Assembly (NCBI RefSeq): GCF_016599045.1 | Contig: NZ_JAENKV010000006.1 | Location: forward strand, 1-64,000 | Source: Campylobacter sp. TTU_617 | Lineage (GTDB): Bacteria > Campylobacterota > Campylobacteria > Campylobacterales > Campylobacteraceae | Length of the DNA stretch: 64,000 nt | Direction of reading: 5' to 3' | Part shown: piece by piece, positions 9,391 through 18,546 of the stretch | Position numbering within the stretch: position 1 is the stretch's first letter | How the letters are laid out: each line of letters opens with the position of its first letter | Made by a program: the position numbers and the translations under genes | The notes under the pieces: generated by a model | Databases searched by the model: none | What the model was told of the DNA's origin: nothing | What the model saw: the letters and a program-made list of their open reading frames with translations, nothing else

Positions 9391-9954
9391 ATGGAACTTA
9401 GTGCAAGTCAAAGTCAAAATTTTTCTATGGATTATACGACAAAAAGTGGTAAACATCTTGCTTTTTCTATGTATGATAATCAAAGTTTAAATTATAACAA
9501 TAACGAAGAAGGTAAAAATTTAAATTTAAAGCATCAATATGGTTTTAGTTTTAGTTTTGAAGGATCAAAACTCACTCAAAATGATTTAAATGAAATTAAA
9601 GATGCTATGAAAGAAGTTGAACCAATGATACAAGATTTTTTAAGTAAGAGTAAAGTAGGAGAACTAAATCCTAAAGAACTCATTACTAGTGCAATGCAAA
9701 TGGCAAATGTCTTACCAACTCCAAATGATGAAAATCACCAAAATGCTATTATGAATAATTTTACCAATAAATTGCAAAATTTACTCACCAAAAACCAAAC
9801 TTCGAATATAGATACCAACACTTCTATGCTTGAAGATAGTAAAAAATTATTAGATGAAGTTTTAGAACAAATGAAAAAGCAACTTGAAAAACAACAAGAA
9901 ATAGCTAAAGAAAATGAAAATAATGCAGAAAATAATCTTAATATTTATGCTTAA
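9391..9954 (+). CDS. Conserved Campylobacter protein of unknown function (Cj1450-like)
   Basis: The start was set at ATG 9391 because a clear ribosome site (AAAGGAG) lies eight bases before it. The frame stays open upstream but has no such site and would overlap the divergent gene at 9315. The 187-residue product starts MELSASQSQNFSMDY, is polar, and has no signal peptide or membrane helix. Its last third is helical and rich in Gln, Glu and Lys. By position it matches Cj1450, which I recall being annotated as ATP/GTP-binding, but I see no convincing P-loop here. The function is unknown. Confidence 0.75.
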   Translation: MELSASQSQNFSMDYTTKSGKHLAFSMYDNQSLNYNNNEEGKNLNLKHQYGFSFSFEGSKLTQNDLNEIKDAMKEVEPMIQDFLSKSKVGELNPKELITSAMQMANVLPTPNDENHQNAIMNNFTNKLQNLLTKNQTSNIDTNTSMLEDSKKLLDEVLEQMKKQLEKQQEIAKENENNAENNLNIYA

Positions 9955-9958
9955 AATT

Positions 9959-9985
9959 ACTCTTGCCTTAAGGTAAGAGTTTGAT
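9959..9985 (+). terminator. Hairpin terminator after the Cj1450-like gene
   Basis: ACTCTTGCC (9959-9967) pairs with GGTAAGAGT (9972-9980) across a TTAA loop. The nine-pair stem has one G-U pair and starts three bases after the gene's stop. The T-run behind it is short, so termination may be weak. Confidence 0.55.
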
Positions 9986-10099
9986 AGTTTAAAATATTAA
10001 ATATTTTTTAATCCTATATCTAAAATTTGCAAAAATTTCTAAATTTAATTAACGATAACTTAAATATTATAAATTTTCTTTAAATTCTTTCGCTCCTCT

Positions 10100-11818
10100 T
10101 TATTTATATTTATATTCTTTCGCAATTTTTTTAAGCTCTTTTATAAAAATAAAATATCCACCTTTATACCACATTCTTTGAGCCTTAATTAAAGCATAAC
10201 CTATTTTATAATAAGGATGAGCTTTTATAAATTTTAAAGCACTTTCATAATCTTTATAAGAAGACAAAGGATTATCGTGTTTAAATTTATCTTTTTTAAA
10301 TTGTAAATAAATCATTAATAAATCTAAAGGATTTTTAAGTAAAGTTTTCAAAGTAAAAGAATTTTTTACCATAGTTTCACCCAATTTATAACTTAAATGA
10401 TTTTTCATTAAAAACTCAGCACCTAATTTTTTTCAAAATTAAAAGGAGTTTGAAATTTATCTTTAATTTCTTTAAAATAAAATTCAAAAAGTTCGTTGCA
10501 TCCTAAATTTAAAGCGATTGAACTTGCAATGTAATCAATATTTTCAAAACCTTTTTTAGCATACTCAAAAAAATAATCGAATATAAAATCACAATAATAT
10601 CTTGATATTGCCACAAAATAAAGTCTCTAAAAATACATTTTTTCTTTGTGTAAGTAAATTTTCAATATACTCGTTTGCTTCTTTAATTTGCTTTTCTTTA
10701 AATAGAATTTCTATCCATAAAAGATGAAAAGTGTCGTTATTTGGATTATAAAAATGGGCTTTTTTAAGCCAAGATTTTATCTCTTCTAAAGGTTTTTTTA
10801 AAATTTTAGCAAGTCTAAAACCATGAAAACAAACAAAAGATTTAAAGGGATGGACATTGATTTGTTCTAAATATTTTTGAATAATTTTATATTAATCTTC
10901 ATCGCCAAAATACTCATAAATTCCAATATCTTCTTTATATTTACCAGTTAAAACAGCTAAATTTGCATAACCTGATGTTTTAGTATAATAAATCTTATCA
11001 GACCAAGACATTAAAGCATTTTCATATAAAGCCTTATAAACATAATCTTTCTTATTACATAAATCTATAGAAAAAAATAATTTCTTTTTTTGCTTTTCAT
11101 TAAGATTTAATAAATTTTGGAATTTTGTTTTTAAAACACTCCAATAAAGATAAATCATCACTCAAAACTATAATGGCATTATTTGTTTTAATTCTTTATT
11201 AATGATTTTTATGGCAAGTGTAAAGTTAAGAGCTCTTGCAAAAATATTAGGTCTTATAATTTGTTTTTGAAATTTATTTAAAAAAATAGCATCTCCTACC
11301 CTTATATGCAAAGAACAAAGCTGTCTATCATCGATACTTTTCTTTAAATTAACAATTTTTTCTTCAGCTTCTTTTAAAATTTCTTTTATTTTAGGAGTAA
11401 AATCGAGCTTTTGCCAGATTTTAATTAAACTTGCTTTATATTCTTTAGTATCTAAATCATTAAAAATTGTATCTAAACGCTTTTGTGTCATATGAATAGG
11501 AAAATTTAAAACTTTTGCATCTTTTAAAAAATTTATACTTTTTCTTTTGAGTTTGCCAAATTCATCCATACGAGTTTCAAAAATACCATTATAAGAATAT
11601 TTTTGTATAAATTCTTTAGAAAAAATTTCATTCACGCTAGGAACAATAACTGGCGCTAATTTATTTTTAGCTACTTCAGTTTCACTGGCATTTAAAGGAT
11701 GTCACACTAAACCAAAATTAAAATTAAAATATTTAGAAAGATAAATTGCATTTAAAATAGCTCTTAATCTTTCTCCTAATCCATCATCCCTTGAAGCTAA
11801 AATTAACTCTTTTTGCAT
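10100..11818 (-). pseudogene. Decayed sugar transferase gene (fucosyltransferase-like N-terminus, helical repeats, HLSYKLG tail)
   Basis: Read on the minus strand from ATG 11818, the frame gives MQKELILASRDDGLGERLRAILNA, then meets TGA at about 11705-11703, where Trp (TGG) would fit (FGLV-stop-HPLNAS). It continues through LHIRVGD, a motif of GT10/11/23-like transferases. It then changes frame near 11190 (IIVLSDD in a second frame) and again before the segment ending YFGDED. It meets TAA at about 10894, shows TPR-like helical repeats, shifts again near 10615, and slips in an A tract near 10440 into the tail with HLSYKLG and WYKGGY. The pieces make one gene of about 570 codons with two nonsense codons and at least four frameshifts. 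It lies between the Cj1450-like gene and dut. Confidence 0.8.
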
Positions 11819-11853
11819 TATTTACTTTCAAAAATTTAAAATATATTTTTTAG

Positions 11854-11859
11854 TATAAT
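11854..11859 (+). promoter_or_regulatory. -10 element of the dut promoter
   Basis: TATAAT preceded by a T tract (TTTTTTAG) lies 26 bases before the dut start. This is the usual sigma-70 promoter form of Campylobacter, with a T-rich -35 region in place of a fixed hexamer. Confidence 0.6.
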
Positions 11860-11885
11860 TATATAAAAATTTAAGAAAGAAAACT

Positions 11886-12572
11886 ATGCAAACAATAGAA
11901 ATACTAAAAAATATGTTAGAACTTCAACAAAAATTAAATGATGAGACAAATGGTATTGGATGGGAAAACGGTTATACAAAAGAAGGCAAGCTTATAAGCT
12001 GGAGGCGTTGTATTTATATGGAATGCGCAGAACTTATAGATTCTTTTGCTTGGAAACATTGGAAAAATATTAGCTCATCAACTGACTGGGATAATGTTCG
12101 CATTGAATTAGTAGATATTTGGCATTTTATTCTTAGTCTTTTGCTTGAAAAATATAAAAACGATAAAAATTATAACAATATTGCTATAGAAATTAGCTCT
12201 ATAAGTATTTTTCAAGACTTTTCTAAAGAAAAGATGAAACCTAATGAAAGTGATACTTATAATATTTTAAATGACATTGAATTGCTGATTCATGAGTGCA
12301 GTGGTTTTAATCTACGTTTATATACTCTTTTATCAAATTATTTTGCTTTAGCTATTAAATGTGGTTTAAATTTAGAAAGTCTTTATAAAACTTATATAGG
12401 CAAAAACATTTTAAATATCTTTAGACAAGAACACGGCTATAAAGAAGGAAATTATAAAAAAAAATGGAATGGTAAAGAAGATAATGAAATTTTAAATGAA
12501 ATTTTAGAGAATAATTTTGATTATAAAGAAATCTACCAAAGTCTTGAACAATACTATAAAAAAGTCAAATAA
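11886..12572 (+). CDS. dut: dUTP diphosphatase (dimeric, all-alpha type)
   Basis: This 228-residue protein has the features of the dimeric dUTPase/dUDPase family: W-R-R-C-I-Y-M-E-C-A-E (metal-binding helix), SFAWKHWK, and VELVDIWHFIL-like EXXD segments, here ELVDIWHF. The enzyme hydrolyses dUTP to dUMP, keeping uracil out of DNA and feeding thymidylate synthesis. It is unrelated to the trimeric dUTPase. Ribosome site AAGAAAG precedes ATG 11886. Its stop overlaps the next start (TAATG), so the two genes are coupled. Confidence 0.9.
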   Translation: MQTIEILKNMLELQQKLNDETNGIGWENGYTKEGKLISWRRCIYMECAELIDSFAWKHWKNISSSTDWDNVRIELVDIWHFILSLLLEKYKNDKNYNNIAIEISSISIFQDFSKEKMKPNESDTYNILNDIELLIHECSGFNLRLYTLLSNYFALAIKCGLNLESLYKTYIGKNILNIFRQEHGYKEGNYKKKWNGKEDNEILNEILENNFDYKEIYQSLEQYYKKVK

Positions 12573-13285
12573 TGCTCATTTTTAAACTTGCCTTAAAAGA
12601 TTTTTTAAGTATTAAATTTTTAAAATACGCTTTTATTCCGCTTCTTTTTAGTTTTTTATTTGTAAGTATTTTAGTTATTTTTGGATTTTCATTCTTATTT
12701 AATTATTTTAATACCTTATTTAGCATAGATGAAAATTCTTTTTGGGCATGGCTTTATGCTTTTCATTTTATGCAAATTATTATAGCAATTATAAGTATTT
12801 TATTTTCTAGTCTTGTTATTATTTTTGCTTCTGTTTTTTTGGCACTTTTTATCACATCTTTTTTAACGCCTTTTATTGTTAAAGAAATCAACTCGAAACA
12901 TTATCACCATGAAATAAAAAATGAAATTCCTTTTATAAAAATCATTTTTGAATTTTTAAAAATATTTCTAAAATTTATAGCATTTTTTGTGCTATGTACT
13001 CTTTTTTTATTTTTACCTTTTATAAATCTTTTTATTTATTATCTTGTATTTTATTATCTCTTTCATAAGCTTTTAATGCTAGATGTTACAAGCTTTGTTT
13101 TGGACAGGGAAAATTTTAATCTTTTTCAAAATAAATTCTCTCCTTTAGAGTTTAAATTCAGCACACTTTGTTTTTATTTGCTTTCAACTTTACCGCTTCT
13201 GGGTATATTTTTACAAGTTTTCTTTATAATTTTTCTTACTCATCTAAGCTATCAAAGAATTTTAAACTTGCAAAATAAAATCTGA
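12572..13285 (+). CDS. EI24/CysZ-like integral membrane protein
   Basis: This 237-residue protein is very hydrophobic, with four to five transmembrane segments (near residues 12-45, 60-95, 130-165 and 205-230). It has the EI24 family pattern: an N-terminal LKDFLSIKFLKYAFIPLL and internal FLTSFLTPFIVKEINSKHY. CysZ members are sulfate permeases, but most epsilonproteobacterial members have no tested role. It corresponds to Cj1452. It starts inside the dut stop codon and its end runs 24 bases into the convergent tilS gene. Confidence 0.75.
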   Translation: MLIFKLALKDFLSIKFLKYAFIPLLFSFLFVSILVIFGFSFLFNYFNTLFSIDENSFWAWLYAFHFMQIIIAIISILFSSLVIIFASVFLALFITSFLTPFIVKEINSKHYHHEIKNEIPFIKIIFEFLKIFLKFIAFFVLCTLFLFLPFINLFIYYLVFYYLFHKLLMLDVTSFVLDRENFNLFQNKFSPLEFKFSTLCFYLLSTLPLLGIFLQVFFIIFLTHLSYQRILNLQNKI

Positions 13286-14233
13286 AGGGCTTATATGATG
13301 ATTATATAAATAAGCTCTTAAAAGTCTTGGAATTTTTAAAATTCTACATTCTTCTTTAAATTTTTTAGGCAATTTTTCACAAACCTCATATTTAAATACA
13401 ATAGCTTTTTCATTTTTATAAACTATAGCTATTTTTCCACTTAAAACACAATCATTCTTTAAAGCTTCTTTTCTTTGAGCCGCACTTAAAACAATACCTT
13501 GAATTTTTACAGTCTTTGCAATATAGCCTTCATCTTTTGGACAAATTAAAAGATCTTTAAATTCTTTAATTTTTTTTATATCAAAAAGTTTTTCTTTATC
13601 TTTTTGAAGATATCGAAAACTTTTTTCTAAGCCTTTTTCAAATTCTTTTGCAAAATTATTTGAAAAATACTTTCTAATATAATTTCTAAAATATTTTTCA
13701 TTTTCATTACTCTCATCATTAAAATATTTTATATTTTCTTTATTTAAAAAATTTAAAATTTTATTCTTAGAAATAAAAAGCAAAGGACGTATAAGATTAT
13801 AATTTTTACATTTTTCAAATTCACTCATCCCTAAAAGCTCTACCACTCCTGCCCCACGCGAAAGTTGCATTAAAAACCATTCTAATTGATCATTTAAATG
13901 ATGGGCTAAAATAAGATTATCGTAATGATATTTAAAACAAATTTTTTCAAAGAAATCATAACGAAAAGCTCTTGCATTTTTTTCAAAATTATTTTTAAAA
14001 CAAGGGGCTGAAATGGTAAAAATTTGTTTATTAAATTTAAAAGCAAGTTTTTTAGCTTCATCTTCTTCTAAATCGCTATTTTTTCTTGTTTTATAATTGA
14101 TCATAGCAAGATCAAATTCAATTTTTTCTTGTATTAAAAAATAAAAAAGTGCCGTAGAATCACTTCCATAAGAAAAAGCTAATAAATTTTTACCTTTCCT
14201 TAAAAATTCTAAAATTTCTTTTTTAATTTGCAT
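13262..14233 (-). CDS. tilS: tRNA(Ile)-lysidine synthase
   Basis: This 323-residue PP-loop ATPase has SYGSDST at residues 21-27, the adenylate-forming loop that is SGGxDS in most relatives, so the first Gly is Tyr here. [23 protein letters not shown] follows, a conserved TilS region. The enzyme lysidinylates C34 of the tRNA-Ile that reads AUA, turning its decoding from Met to Ile, and it is normally essential. It starts 11 bases inside rimO and overlaps the convergent membrane protein gene at its 3' end. Confidence 0.92.
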   Translation of the reverse strand: MQIKKEILEFLRKGKNLLAFSYGSDSTALFYFLIQEKIEFDLAMINYKTRKNSDLEEDEAKKLAFKFNKQIFTISAPCFKNNFEKNARAFRYDFFEKICFKYHYDNLILAHHLNDQLEWFLMQLSRGAGVVELLGMSEFEKCKNYNLIRPLLFISKNKILNFLNKENIKYFNDESNENEKYFRNYIRKYFSNNFAKEFEKGLEKSFRYLQKDKEKLFDIKKIKEFKDLLICPKDEGYIAKTVKIQGIVLSAAQRKEALKNDCVLSGKIAIVYKNEKAIVFKYEVCEKLPKKFKEECRILKIPRLLRAYLYNHHISPSDFILQV

Positions 14234-15539
14234 ATTTTCTTAAGGCTTTTGCAATAAGTTTTTTATCAACACTTTGTAAAATTTCACACTCATAAATTTG
14301 TCCCATTTCTAAATTTCCACATTCACTTTCATTGATAAGAATTTCTCCATCAATTTCTCTATCCCATCTTAAATCTTTTCCAGCAATAAAAAATTCACCT
14401 TCGCTACTTTCTCCTGTACAAACTGCTAAACGTCTCTTGCCTACTTCTTTTTTAAAACTCTCATTTATCACTTTATCTACAATTTTTTCTATTTTTTTAA
14501 GTCTTGAATTTATAGTTTTAAAAGGAATTTGTTTCATATTAAAAGCTGCAGTATCTTCTTCTTTAGAATAAGCAAAAACACTTATTCTATCAAAACCAAA
14601 ATCTTTTACAAATTCACAAAGCTCATTAAAATCTTCATCGCTTTCACCAGGATGTCCCACAATAAAACCTGTCCTTAAAAAGCTATCTTTGGCATTTCTC
14701 ATTAAATTTAATATTTCTTTAAGTTTTTCAGAATTCATTCCTCTTTTCATAATTTTAAGCATATTATCGCTAATATGTTGTAATGGCATATCAAAATAAT
14801 TCACAAAAATCTTAGAGTCAATAATGCGTTGTATTAAAGTTTTGCTAACACTTGTAGGATAAAGATATAAAATTCTAGCTGCTTTCACACCTTCTATCTT
14901 TTCTATCTCATCAATCAATTGAATAAGTCCATCTTTTTGCCCTTTATCATATAAATATGAGCTTGTATCTTGAGCAATAAAAGAAAAATCTTTATAACCA
15001 TTTTTTACTAGATCTTTAACTTCATTTACTATACTTGAAATTTCGCGTGATTTTAACTTGCCCTTAAAAGTTGGGATAGCACAAAAAGAGCAATTTTGAT
15101 TACATCCTTCGGCGATTTTTATGAAAGCATGTGAATTTGATCCTGTGATAATACGCTTAGAATTTTCACTCTGCAAATAAGTTGAACTTGAAAATAAATT
15201 TATTTTTTTAAGTATCATCTCATCAATTTTTTCATAATCACCCACGCCTGTAAAAAGATCAACTTCTGGAAGCTCTTTCATAAGCTCTTGACGGTAACGT
15301 TGCATCAAACAACCTGTAACTACTAAGAGTGAATTTTCTTTTCTTTGTTCGTGTAAATTTAAAATAGCTTCAATACTTTCTTTTTTAGCGCTTTCAATAA
15401 AACCACAAGTATTGACAATTATTACATCTGCTTTATTTGGCTCATCACAAATTTCATACTCGCTTAAACGACCTAGCATAATTTCACTATCAACTAAATT
15501 TTTATTACAACCTAGAGATAAAAGATAAAGTTTTGGCAT
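14223..15539 (-). CDS. rimO: Ribosomal protein S12 methylthiotransferase RimO
   Basis: This 438-residue MiaB/RimO-family protein has an N-terminal domain holding cysteines 11, 45 and 77 for the auxiliary cluster. The radical SAM motif CNQNCSFC is at 146-153, and there is a C-terminal TRAM domain. Absence of tRNA-type features and its length favour RimO, which adds a methylthio group to the conserved Asp of ribosomal protein S12. The gene reads away from the accessory gene at 15615 and shares the 75-base promoter region containing a T14 tract. Confidence 0.9.
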   Translation of the reverse strand: MPKLYLLSLGCNKNLVDSEIMLGRLSEYEICDEPNKADVIIVNTCGFIESAKKESIEAILNLHEQRKENSLLVVTGCLMQRYRQELMKELPEVDLFTGVGDYEKIDEMILKKINLFSSSTYLQSENSKRIITGSNSHAFIKIAEGCNQNCSFCAIPTFKGKLKSREISSIVNEVKDLVKNGYKDFSFIAQDTSSYLYDKGQKDGLIQLIDEIEKIEGVKAARILYLYPTSVSKTLIQRIIDSKIFVNYFDMPLQHISDNMLKIMKRGMNSEKLKEILNLMRNAKDSFLRTGFIVGHPGESDEDFNELCEFVKDFGFDRISVFAYSKEEDTAAFNMKQIPFKTINSRLKKIEKIVDKVINESFKKEVGKRRLAVCTGESSEGEFFIAGKDLRWDREIDGEILINESECGNLEMGQIYECEILQSVDKKLIAKALRKYAN

Positions 15540-15553
15540 TTTCCCTACTTTTA

Positions 15554-15575
15554 TTTTTTTTTTTTTTGATATAAT
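15554..15575 (+). promoter_or_regulatory. T14 tract plus extended -10 promoter of the SGNH-like accessory gene
   Basis: A run of 14 T (15554-15567) is followed directly by GA and TATAAT (15570-15575). The -10 is close to the best Campylobacter form (T-tract, G, N, TATAAT). The T run stands where the -35 region would be, so slippage in its length would change promoter spacing. The region is shared with the divergent rimO gene. Confidence 0.7.
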
Positions 15576-15614
15576 CCGAAGCCAAAATTATATCAAAGAT
15601 TAGTGAGAAATTTA

Positions 15615-16175
15615 ATGCTAAATAAAAATATAGTTTTACTTGGTGGCAGTGCTTTTGTAATGGTTAATGGTATTCAAGTAGGTTTAAGAAAAAAAGGATT
15701 TAAAGTAACCAATCTTGCTCTTGGAGGAACTTCAGCTTTACAAAACCTTTATGAATTAAAAAGGAATTATGAAATTTTAAAAAACGCTAATTTAGTCATA
15801 ACTACTTCTAATGTTAATGATATAGGATTATATAATGATATAAACAGATTAAAATATTCTTTTGAAATTATTAATTGGTTTTATAAAGAGCTTTTTTATT
15901 TAAATAAAAAAATTATAGTTTTTATAAGCCCCATCTCACTCCCCTCTTTTAATAACATATGTATAAAAAGCATTAATAATTTTCATAAAAAACTAGCTAA
16001 TAAATATGGTTTTAATGTTATAGATTTACAAGAATTCTATATTAAAACCAATTTACTTTATACTTTTCAAGCTTTAAGAGATGGCGGTGCTCATGATTTT
16101 GATTTTGTTATGAGAACTTTAGGAGAAAATATAGCAAATAACTTTCATAAGTTTTTAGAACCTAAAAAAAATTAA
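15615..16175 (+). CDS. SGNH/GDSL-hydrolase-like protein, N-terminal half of a gene split at an A8 tract
   Basis: The open frame gives 186 residues from ATG 15615 (a GTG at 15603 in the same frame is possible). It begins NIVLLGGSAFVMVNG, with a GxS block and the later blocks TTSNVNDIG and DGGAHDFDF, suggesting an SGNH-type esterase or acyltransferase fold. The catalytic assignment is tentative. The frame ends at TAA 16173-16175, just after an A8 tract (16164-16171). Deleting one A joins it without interruption to the downstream open frame, so this is half of one gene of about 560 codons. Such genes in Campylobacter modify surface glycans, which is inference here. Confidence 0.65.
   Translation: MLNKNIVLLGGSAFVMVNGIQVGLRKKGFKVTNLALGGTSALQNLYELKRNYEILKNANLVITTSNVNDIGLYNDINRLKYSFEIINWFYKELFYLNKKIIVFISPISLPSFNNICIKSINNFHKKLANKYGFNVIDLQEFYIKTNLLYTFQALRDGGAHDFDFVMRTLGENIANNFHKFLEPKKN
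16164..16171 (+). repeat. A8 mononucleotide tract at a reading-frame break
   Basis: Eight A residues sit exactly where the upstream frame runs into a stop four bases later. With seven A (or ten) the code would read Pro-Lys-Lys-Ile-Asn-Phe-Ser and continue to 17292. Confidence 0.8.
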
Positions 16176-16479
16176 TTTTTCTTATGATAATCCTACTTTT
16201 AAAATTATTAAAGCTAAATATTTTAGCAAAAAGCTTTCTAAAGAGTGCTTCATCAAAGAAAATTCAAGCTTTAAAGAAGAATGTTTATTTATAGATTACA
16301 ATGATGAATTAGAAATTGATCAAAAATATAATGATTATAAAATTATAGGGATTCATTTTTGGGATTCTAAAGGTAAATTTAAATTTATAAATAAAAAAGA
16401 AACAGAATGGGGAATTAACTTTTCTCATCTTGGTTTTACTAATTTTACTCACTTTGATGATTTAAGCATAAAACCTAAT

Positions 16480-17292
16480 ATGAAATTTAAGCCACTTTTA
16501 AATTCTAGTATGAATTTTATTAGTTTTTTTCTTATCAAAAATGATTATTCTTCTTGTTCTCAAAAGATAAATTTTGAAGCCTTGTCTAATGAAAAAATAA
16601 TAATAGATAAAGAATATGATTTTAACCATTTAATCCCACCTATAAAATTTTATAAAGAAATTATTGATGAGTATTGTGCCATAATGGATCCAAGAAAACT
16701 AACCCCTTTACAAAACCAAATCAAAGAAAAAGATAACACTATCTCTACTTTAAATCAAGAAAAAATAATTTTACAAAACGAGCTTAATTCTCTACCTATT
16801 AAAAAACAAAACTTAGAATTAGCCAATCTAGAACAAGATTTAATCTTTAAAAAATTACAAAATAAGAAGTTGGCTAAACAAATGGGTATAAAATTAAATA
16901 CTATAATACCTAAACTAACTATGATAAATCCAAATTCAGCTAAAGCAAGAATTCATAATCATTTATCTTATAAATTAGGGCAAGCTTTAATAGAAAATTC
17001 AAAAAGTGTATTTGGATATATAAGAATGCCTTTTATTTTATCTTATATAGCGGATAAACACAAACTTGAACAAAAAATATATAAAGAAAAAATAAAACAA
17101 AACTCAAGCTTTACTTTACCACCATTGGAAACTTATCCTGATTATAATGAAGCTTTAAAAGAAAAAGAATGTTTTACTTATAAATTAGGTGAAGCTTTTA
17201 TAAAAGCTAGAAAAAATTGGTATGGGGGGGGGTATATCAAATTTATATTCCAAGATGTGCCTAGGTTGAAAAAGGAGTTTGGAAAAAGCTAA
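16480..17292 (+). CDS. C-terminal half of the split SGNH-like gene, with coiled coil and HLSYKLG/WYGGGY module
   Basis: The frame is open from 16165, directly behind the A8 tract, and its first ATG is 16480. That ATG lacks a good ribosome site, so it is more likely the rest of the upstream gene than an independent one. The segment before 16480 (for example GIHFWDSKGKFKFINKKETEWG) is clearly coding-like. A coiled coil rich in Gln, Asn and Lys follows, then the module NHLSYKLGQALIEN ... YKLGEAFIKARKNWYGGGYIKF. The same module ends the decayed gene at 10100-11818. The Gly-Gly-Gly is encoded by a G9 tract. Function unknown. Confidence 0.6.
   Translation: MKFKPLLNSSMNFISFFLIKNDYSSCSQKINFEALSNEKIIIDKEYDFNHLIPPIKFYKEIIDEYCAIMDPRKLTPLQNQIKEKDNTISTLNQEKIILQNELNSLPIKKQNLELANLEQDLIFKKLQNKKLAKQMGIKLNTIIPKLTMINPNSAKARIHNHLSYKLGQALIENSKSVFGYIRMPFILSYIADKHKLEQKIYKEKIKQNSSFTLPPLETYPDYNEALKEKECFTYKLGEAFIKARKNWYGGGYIKFIFQDVPRLKKEFGKS
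17224..17232 (+). repeat. G9 homopolymeric tract in the accessory gene
   Basis: This run of nine G is the only long G run in the window. It encodes Gly-Gly-Gly in WYGGGY, 19 codons before the stop. Runs of eight or more G are the classic contingency tracts of Campylobacter. G8 and G10 both replace the tail and stop after about 10-12 codons. Confidence 0.85.
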
Positions 17293-17294
17293 AA

Positions 17295-17315
17295 TTAGAT
17301 AATTTACTTATCTAA
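17295..17315 (+). terminator. Weak hairpin after the accessory gene
   Basis: TTAGATAA (17295-17302) pairs with TTATCTAA (17308-17315) across a five-base loop, three bases after the stop codon. No T-run follows, so it may only protect the 3' end or terminate poorly. Confidence 0.35.
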
Positions 17316-17402
17316 TAATCCTATCAATTTATACTTAAGTATTTAACATAACGCTTAAAATTTTATAAATCTTTAAAATTAAAATAAAATTTTTAATTTT
17401 TT

Positions 17403-17410
17403 GATAAAAT
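17403..17410 (+). promoter_or_regulatory. -10 element of the prfB promoter
   Basis: GATAAAAT is preceded by a T-rich stretch ending TTTTTT and lies about 36 bases before the start codon. It matches the Campylobacter extended -10 pattern. The identical GATAAAATTATAAAA sequence also precedes the SPFH gene (24661-24675). Confidence 0.5.
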
Positions 17411-17445
17411 TATAAAAATTTTTATAAATATAAAGAAAGAATTTT

Positions 17446-18546
17446 ATGGATAATTATGAATTTAATGAGCTTATTAAAACTCTTAAAAATAAAGTTAATA
17501 ATATCGCCTCTATTATAAAACCACACGATATAGAAAAACGCTTAAAAGAAATAGAAGAATTAGAAAATTCTCCAAGTTTTTGGAGTGATGTTAAACAAGC
17601 AGGTGTTATAGGTAAGGAAAAGACAAAAATCTCTAATCTTTTAAAAAACTATGAAAATGCCTTCAATGCAGTTAATGATGCTAGCGAACTTTTTGATTTA
17701 GCCAATGATGAAAATGATGAACAAATTTTAAAATCTTTATTTGATGATGCCTCAAAACTAGAAGATACTATCACTAGTCTTGAAATTTCTATGCTTTTAA
17801 GTGGAGAAAATGATAGTAAAAATGCAATAGTTTCTATACATCCAGGAGCTGGTGGAACAGAAAGTAATGATTGGGCAAGTATGCTTTATAGAATGTATTT
17901 AAGATTTTGCGAAAGAGAAGGCTTTAAAGTTGAAACTTTAGATTTTCAAGAAGGTGATGAAGCAGGACTTAAAGATGTTAGTTTTTTAGTTAAGGGTGAA
18001 AATGCTTATGGCTATTTAAAAGCTGAAAATGGAATTCATCGTTTAGTAAGAACTTCTCCTTTTGATAGTGCAGGACGTCGTCATACTAGTTTTTCAAGTG
18101 TTATGGTAAGCCCTGAACTTGATGATGATATTGAAATTGAAATTGAAGAAAAAGACATAAGAATTGATTATTATAGAGCAAGTGGAGCTGGTGGTCAACA
18201 CGTTAATAAAACAGAATCAGCTGTAAGAATAACTCATATGCCAAGCGGAATTGTAGTGCAATGTCAAAATGATAGAAGCCAACATAAAAATAAAGCCACT
18301 GCTTTTAAAATGTTAAAATCAAGACTTTATGAATTAGAACTTATGAAACAACAAGATGCTAATAATACAAATGAAAAAAGTGAAATTGGTTGGGGGCATC
18401 AAATAAGATCTTATGTACTTTTTCCTTATCAACAAGTCAAAGATAACCGATCTAATGAAGCTTTTTCTCAAGTTGATAATATCTTAGATGGAGATATTAA
18501 AAAAATGATAGAAGGTGTTTTAATTGCTTTAAAAAATCAATCATAA
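17446..18546 (+). CDS. prfB: Peptide chain release factor 2
   Basis: This 366-residue class I release factor has SPF at residues 204-206, the RF2 codon-recognition tripeptide for UAA and UGA, and GGQ at 249-251, the peptidyl-hydrolysis motif. The frame is continuous from ATG 17446. The programmed +1 frameshift (in-frame TGA near codon 26) known from E. coli prfB is absent, so the autoregulation it gives is not expected. The ribosome site is AAGAAAG. It converges on mreC and overlaps its end by six bases. Confidence 0.96.
   Translation: MDNYEFNELIKTLKNKVNNIASIIKPHDIEKRLKEIEELENSPSFWSDVKQAGVIGKEKTKISNLLKNYENAFNAVNDASELFDLANDENDEQILKSLFDDASKLEDTITSLEISMLLSGENDSKNAIVSIHPGAGGTESNDWASMLYRMYLRFCEREGFKVETLDFQEGDEAGLKDVSFLVKGENAYGYLKAENGIHRLVRTSPFDSAGRRHTSFSSVMVSPELDDDIEIEIEEKDIRIDYYRASGAGGQHVNKTESAVRITHMPSGIVVQCQNDRSQHKNKATAFKMLKSRLYELELMKQQDANNTNEKSEIGWGHQIRSYVLFPYQQVKDNRSNEAFSQVDNILDGDIKKMIEGVLIALKNQS

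Noticed and set aside
13262-13285. Frameshift between the EI24-like gene and tilS
   Set aside because: The two genes converge and overlap by 24 bases with both frames intact, which is common in compact Campylobacter genomes.
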